From Helichrysum umbraculigerum (Eukaryota; Streptophyta; Magnoliopsida; Asterales; Asteraceae), in the NCBI GenBank assembly GCA_949592205.1, contig CATIUR010000001.1, positions 263,412,250-263,476,249 of the forward strand: a stretch of 64,000 nucleotides of DNA, read 5' to 3'. This document shows positions 61,675-64,000 of the stretch, one piece after another. Position numbers and translations under genes: made by a program. Every line of letters begins with the position of its first letter. Positions within the stretch are counted from its first letter, which is position 1. A model generated the notes under the pieces. It saw only the letters and a program-made list of their open reading frames with translations, was not told the DNA's origin and did not search any database.

Positions 61675-63030
61675 TGTATAGCGCCGGAATCATCACGAAT
61701 GTATGTAGTACGGAACGTGGAAGCTATGAAAGTCGTGGGCACAATCCATTGTGGAATAATGATCCCAATTGTTAAATATTGAAAACCGGTGCACTGTTAA
61801 CTATACATTTATGATTTTAAACTAAACAAACGTCTTTCCTCCAATAAACGTGGTTAGAACCTTTATGTTAAGGACTCGCGACCCTTAGTCAAACGGTTAC
61901 TACCTATCTATGTTTTCTTAAAATAATATGGTCTGATTTTGAAGCAATGGAAATACTGTCTACCTATCGTATAGTACACTGTGAATTAATCAGGGATTTA
62001 TTGGTTTGGGATTATAAAGTGAACGGGTTGTTTAGCTATCATAGATGGTTTACTGTAATACAAGCTTAGATATATTGAGTTCAGATGGCTGTAAAGTATG
62101 TAGCCCAGTTAAAGCCCTAATACGACTGAGTATCCGGTTTAACGTTGGAAACACCTATGGTGGAATATAAAACACGTACAAACTACGGAAATGTCGAAGG
62201 CTGTATACTGTGTTACATCCTGGCTGAGTCTGTGATCCAGGAAAGACTGTAATACGAGTGAATACACTATGTAACTGTGGAAAACTCTGTGGGTTGAAGA
62301 CTGTATCACAGCCGAATATCTCTGAACTCAATCACAACTATTAATGTATTTGTTAATCAGTCACCACCTGTCTTAAATCTTAAAAGCCTTGCCTAGCTTA
62401 GATATCTTTGTCCGTGTTAAGAAAGATTAGTGGATAAATTGCGGACTGTCGCCTTATTCCTGCACCCCATCTGGAGGGTCACTTGGTCTCATCATAAGAG
62501 ACGGTGATGGGGGTTTCAAGACAGTCCGATCTGATCAGAATCTTGACAGCCTAGTACTCAGTGACATACTGGTTGGTTTATCTGATCAGTAGGGTACTAG
62601 TGTTTACACCACAAGGTATCTACGTGAACGCAAGACACAAATCTTAAAAGACGTTTTCAATTATAAAACCCCAATACAGCATCACCCCACGTAAAAGCTA
62701 ACGAAGTCATAACAAACACAAGTCCCCCTATACTGATTCAACCTACTGCTTTTATTTACTGTTTTAATTAGTTTTTAAATTTTAATTACGGACCTAAGTA
62801 GAAAACCCCCACTCAAAACTATTTTCAAACCATCGCTAATTTGAACTTTCGTCTCGACAAATCGTTTCACAATACGGTTAACTCTGTAGAACGACCCTAG
62901 GTCATACTTCAGCTATACAGCTCTAGTAGAACTTAGGTCCCCAGCAAAATATAAATTTTAAAACTTCAACCAAGTTGTGCTCTCGTCAGTCGCGACAACG
63001 ACCGTGACTGCCGGCGGCGCGACAAGTTTT

Positions 63031-63048
63031 TGGCGCCGCTGCCGGGGA
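63031..63048 (+). other. Athila-2 primer-binding site
   Basis: TGGCGCCGCTGCCGGGGA, 6 bp after the LTR end, the same class as in Athila-1. Confidence 0.85.
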
Positions 63049-63239
63049 AGTTAATCGTAAGATTCTGAGGTGTTCCGACGAACTCTATCTTTAGTGATAC
63101 CCGTAGATTAGATTTCCCCGTAGATTAGATTTCTCTCTCGTAACCACCGAAAGCCGGATCTGAACCTCTCATTTTCGTACCCGATCCTGAGTCGATTATC
63201 CGTACCATCCGCAAAGAAAGACGTTCCCGTTTTCCACCA

Positions 63240-64000
63240 ATGGCCGCTCCCGTTACTCTCGCCGACAGTACCAAACCATCCATCGAAGGACGAGGAGGAC
63301 CGATTAGCTATCCAGTGATCGACGGACCATCTTTCGAACTCAAATACCACATCGTCCAACTCATCAAGGACAACTGCCAATTCCACGGATTACCCCGTGA
63401 AGATCCCAACGCCCACATTAACAAATTCATTCAAATCTCCAACTCGTATAAGCAGAATGGGGTTGATCAGGACATAGTTCGCCTACACCTCTTCCCCTTT
63501 TCTCTCGCTTTACATGTTTTGAGCTGGTTTGAGGGGCTTGACACCGGATCAATCACCTCATGGGAGGACATGGGAAACAAATTCCTTATGAAATATTTCC
63601 CTCCGTCCAAACTAACTAAAGCCAAGAATGACATCGCAAACTTTTCACAAGCTCACGACGAGTCAATCTACTCAGCATGGGAGCGATTCAAGAGTTTGGT
63701 GAGGAGATGTCCCAACTACCAGATGACCAAAACCGATAAACTCTATACTTTCTATAATGGTCTCAATCCTATCCATCGCATCACGCTTGACGCAGCTGCT
63801 CAAGGCAATCTCATGAAGTTAACCGACGATGAAACATGGGCCTTAATCGAAGACATGACGATGCATCACCACGACTGGAAGTCCGATGAGCAATCCTCAT
63901 CCCTGCCTATTGCAAGCACCGCGCAAGATGAAGCAATCAAATCTCTGAGTGAGCAGATCGAAACTCTAACGAAGTAGATTGGAGAACTGAAGAAGCAACC
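63240..64000 (+). pseudogene. Athila-2 gag, partial, with nonsense codon
   Basis: From ATG 63240 the product follows the Athila-1 Gag landmark by landmark: KPSIEGRGGP, CQFHGLPREDPNAHINKF, WFEGLDTGSITSW, KYFPPSK, FYNGLNPIHRITLDAAA, MHHHDWK. Homology also extends upstream of this ATG in the same frame (VPDPESIIRTIRKE near 63180), with no ATG before an in-frame stop, so the original start may be lost. TAG at 63975-63977 stands where Athila-1 has Gln, then IGELKKQ continues to the window edge. Clearly related to Athila-1 but diverged, so a different family or subfamily. Confidence 0.85.

Larger units (their letters stand above)
50620..63024 (+). mobile_element. Left LTR of Athila-2, carrying the composite insertion
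   Basis: Starts TGACCTAAAAAGTCATG, comparable with TGATATCGCGTAAAAAGTCACG of Athila-1, and ends GGCGCGACA before the primer-binding site. Without the 9,856-bp insertion and one 5-bp duplication it is 2,544 bp. TATA box CTATAAATA at 51312-51320. Three CCGTATACGG words at 51147, 51168 and 51189, the first inside an 18-bp perfect palindrome (51143-51160). The stretch 61680-63024 is its second part and contains no gene. The right LTR is outside the window. Confidence 0.85.

Overview
The window is nuclear DNA of a flowering plant, almost certainly a eudicot. The grounds are spliced genes with GT-AG introns, a plant-type GH1 beta-glucosidase, a LEC1-type NF-YB gene, a TGA-bZIP/DOG1 fragment, and Athila, chromovirus, Cassandra, LINE, Helitron, CACTA and hAT elements. 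The repeat style would fit Asteraceae, but that is only an impression.

Left third (1-24 kb), host genes. A fragment of a TGA-bZIP/DOG1 gene runs off the left edge on the minus strand. Next is a 12-exon beta-glucosidase (2356-19468, +) whose exons I could join in frame into 499 codons with every GH1 active-site residue present. Two introns are very large (6.0 and 7.1 kb) and packed with transposons: three hAT MITEs with exact 8-bp target duplications, Stowaway and Tourist-like MITEs, a SINE, a 2.9-kb CACTA element and a 1.0-kb Helitron. Tail-to-tail with it, 410 bp away, lies a two-exon LEC1-type NF-YB gene (23713-19879, -, 197 aa). Its 3.2-kb intron holds a 1.4-kb Helitron.

Right two thirds (24-64 kb), a nest of retrotransposons. 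A dead LINE is split by a solo LTR (duplication AACGC). At its 3' end sits a decayed Ty3/gypsy chromovirus. Two Athila-type elements landed in that chromovirus: Athila-1 inside its LTR (34410-46161, duplication ACACC) and Athila-2 near the end of its integrase (50620 to beyond the window). Athila-1 has gag and protease but no reverse transcriptase, RNase H or integrase. One frame of 1,374 codons, broken by two stop codons, carries instead a large unrecognised C-terminal region that looks internally duplicated.

Inside the Athila-2 LTR is the most striking object, a 9,856-bp block (51819-61674) flanked by one exact 5-bp duplication, TGTAT. It combines a Cassandra-type TRIM, whose LTR carries a 5S-rRNA-like promoter, with a full chromovirus. 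Their 5' LTRs are exchanged and the two halves are joined tail-to-tail by 9 bp. It looks like the product of two element DNAs joined and integrated together, and it makes this chromovirus a candidate for the unknown helper of Cassandra. The chromovirus LTRs in it form a 2.1-kb inverted repeat with a 357-bp spacer.
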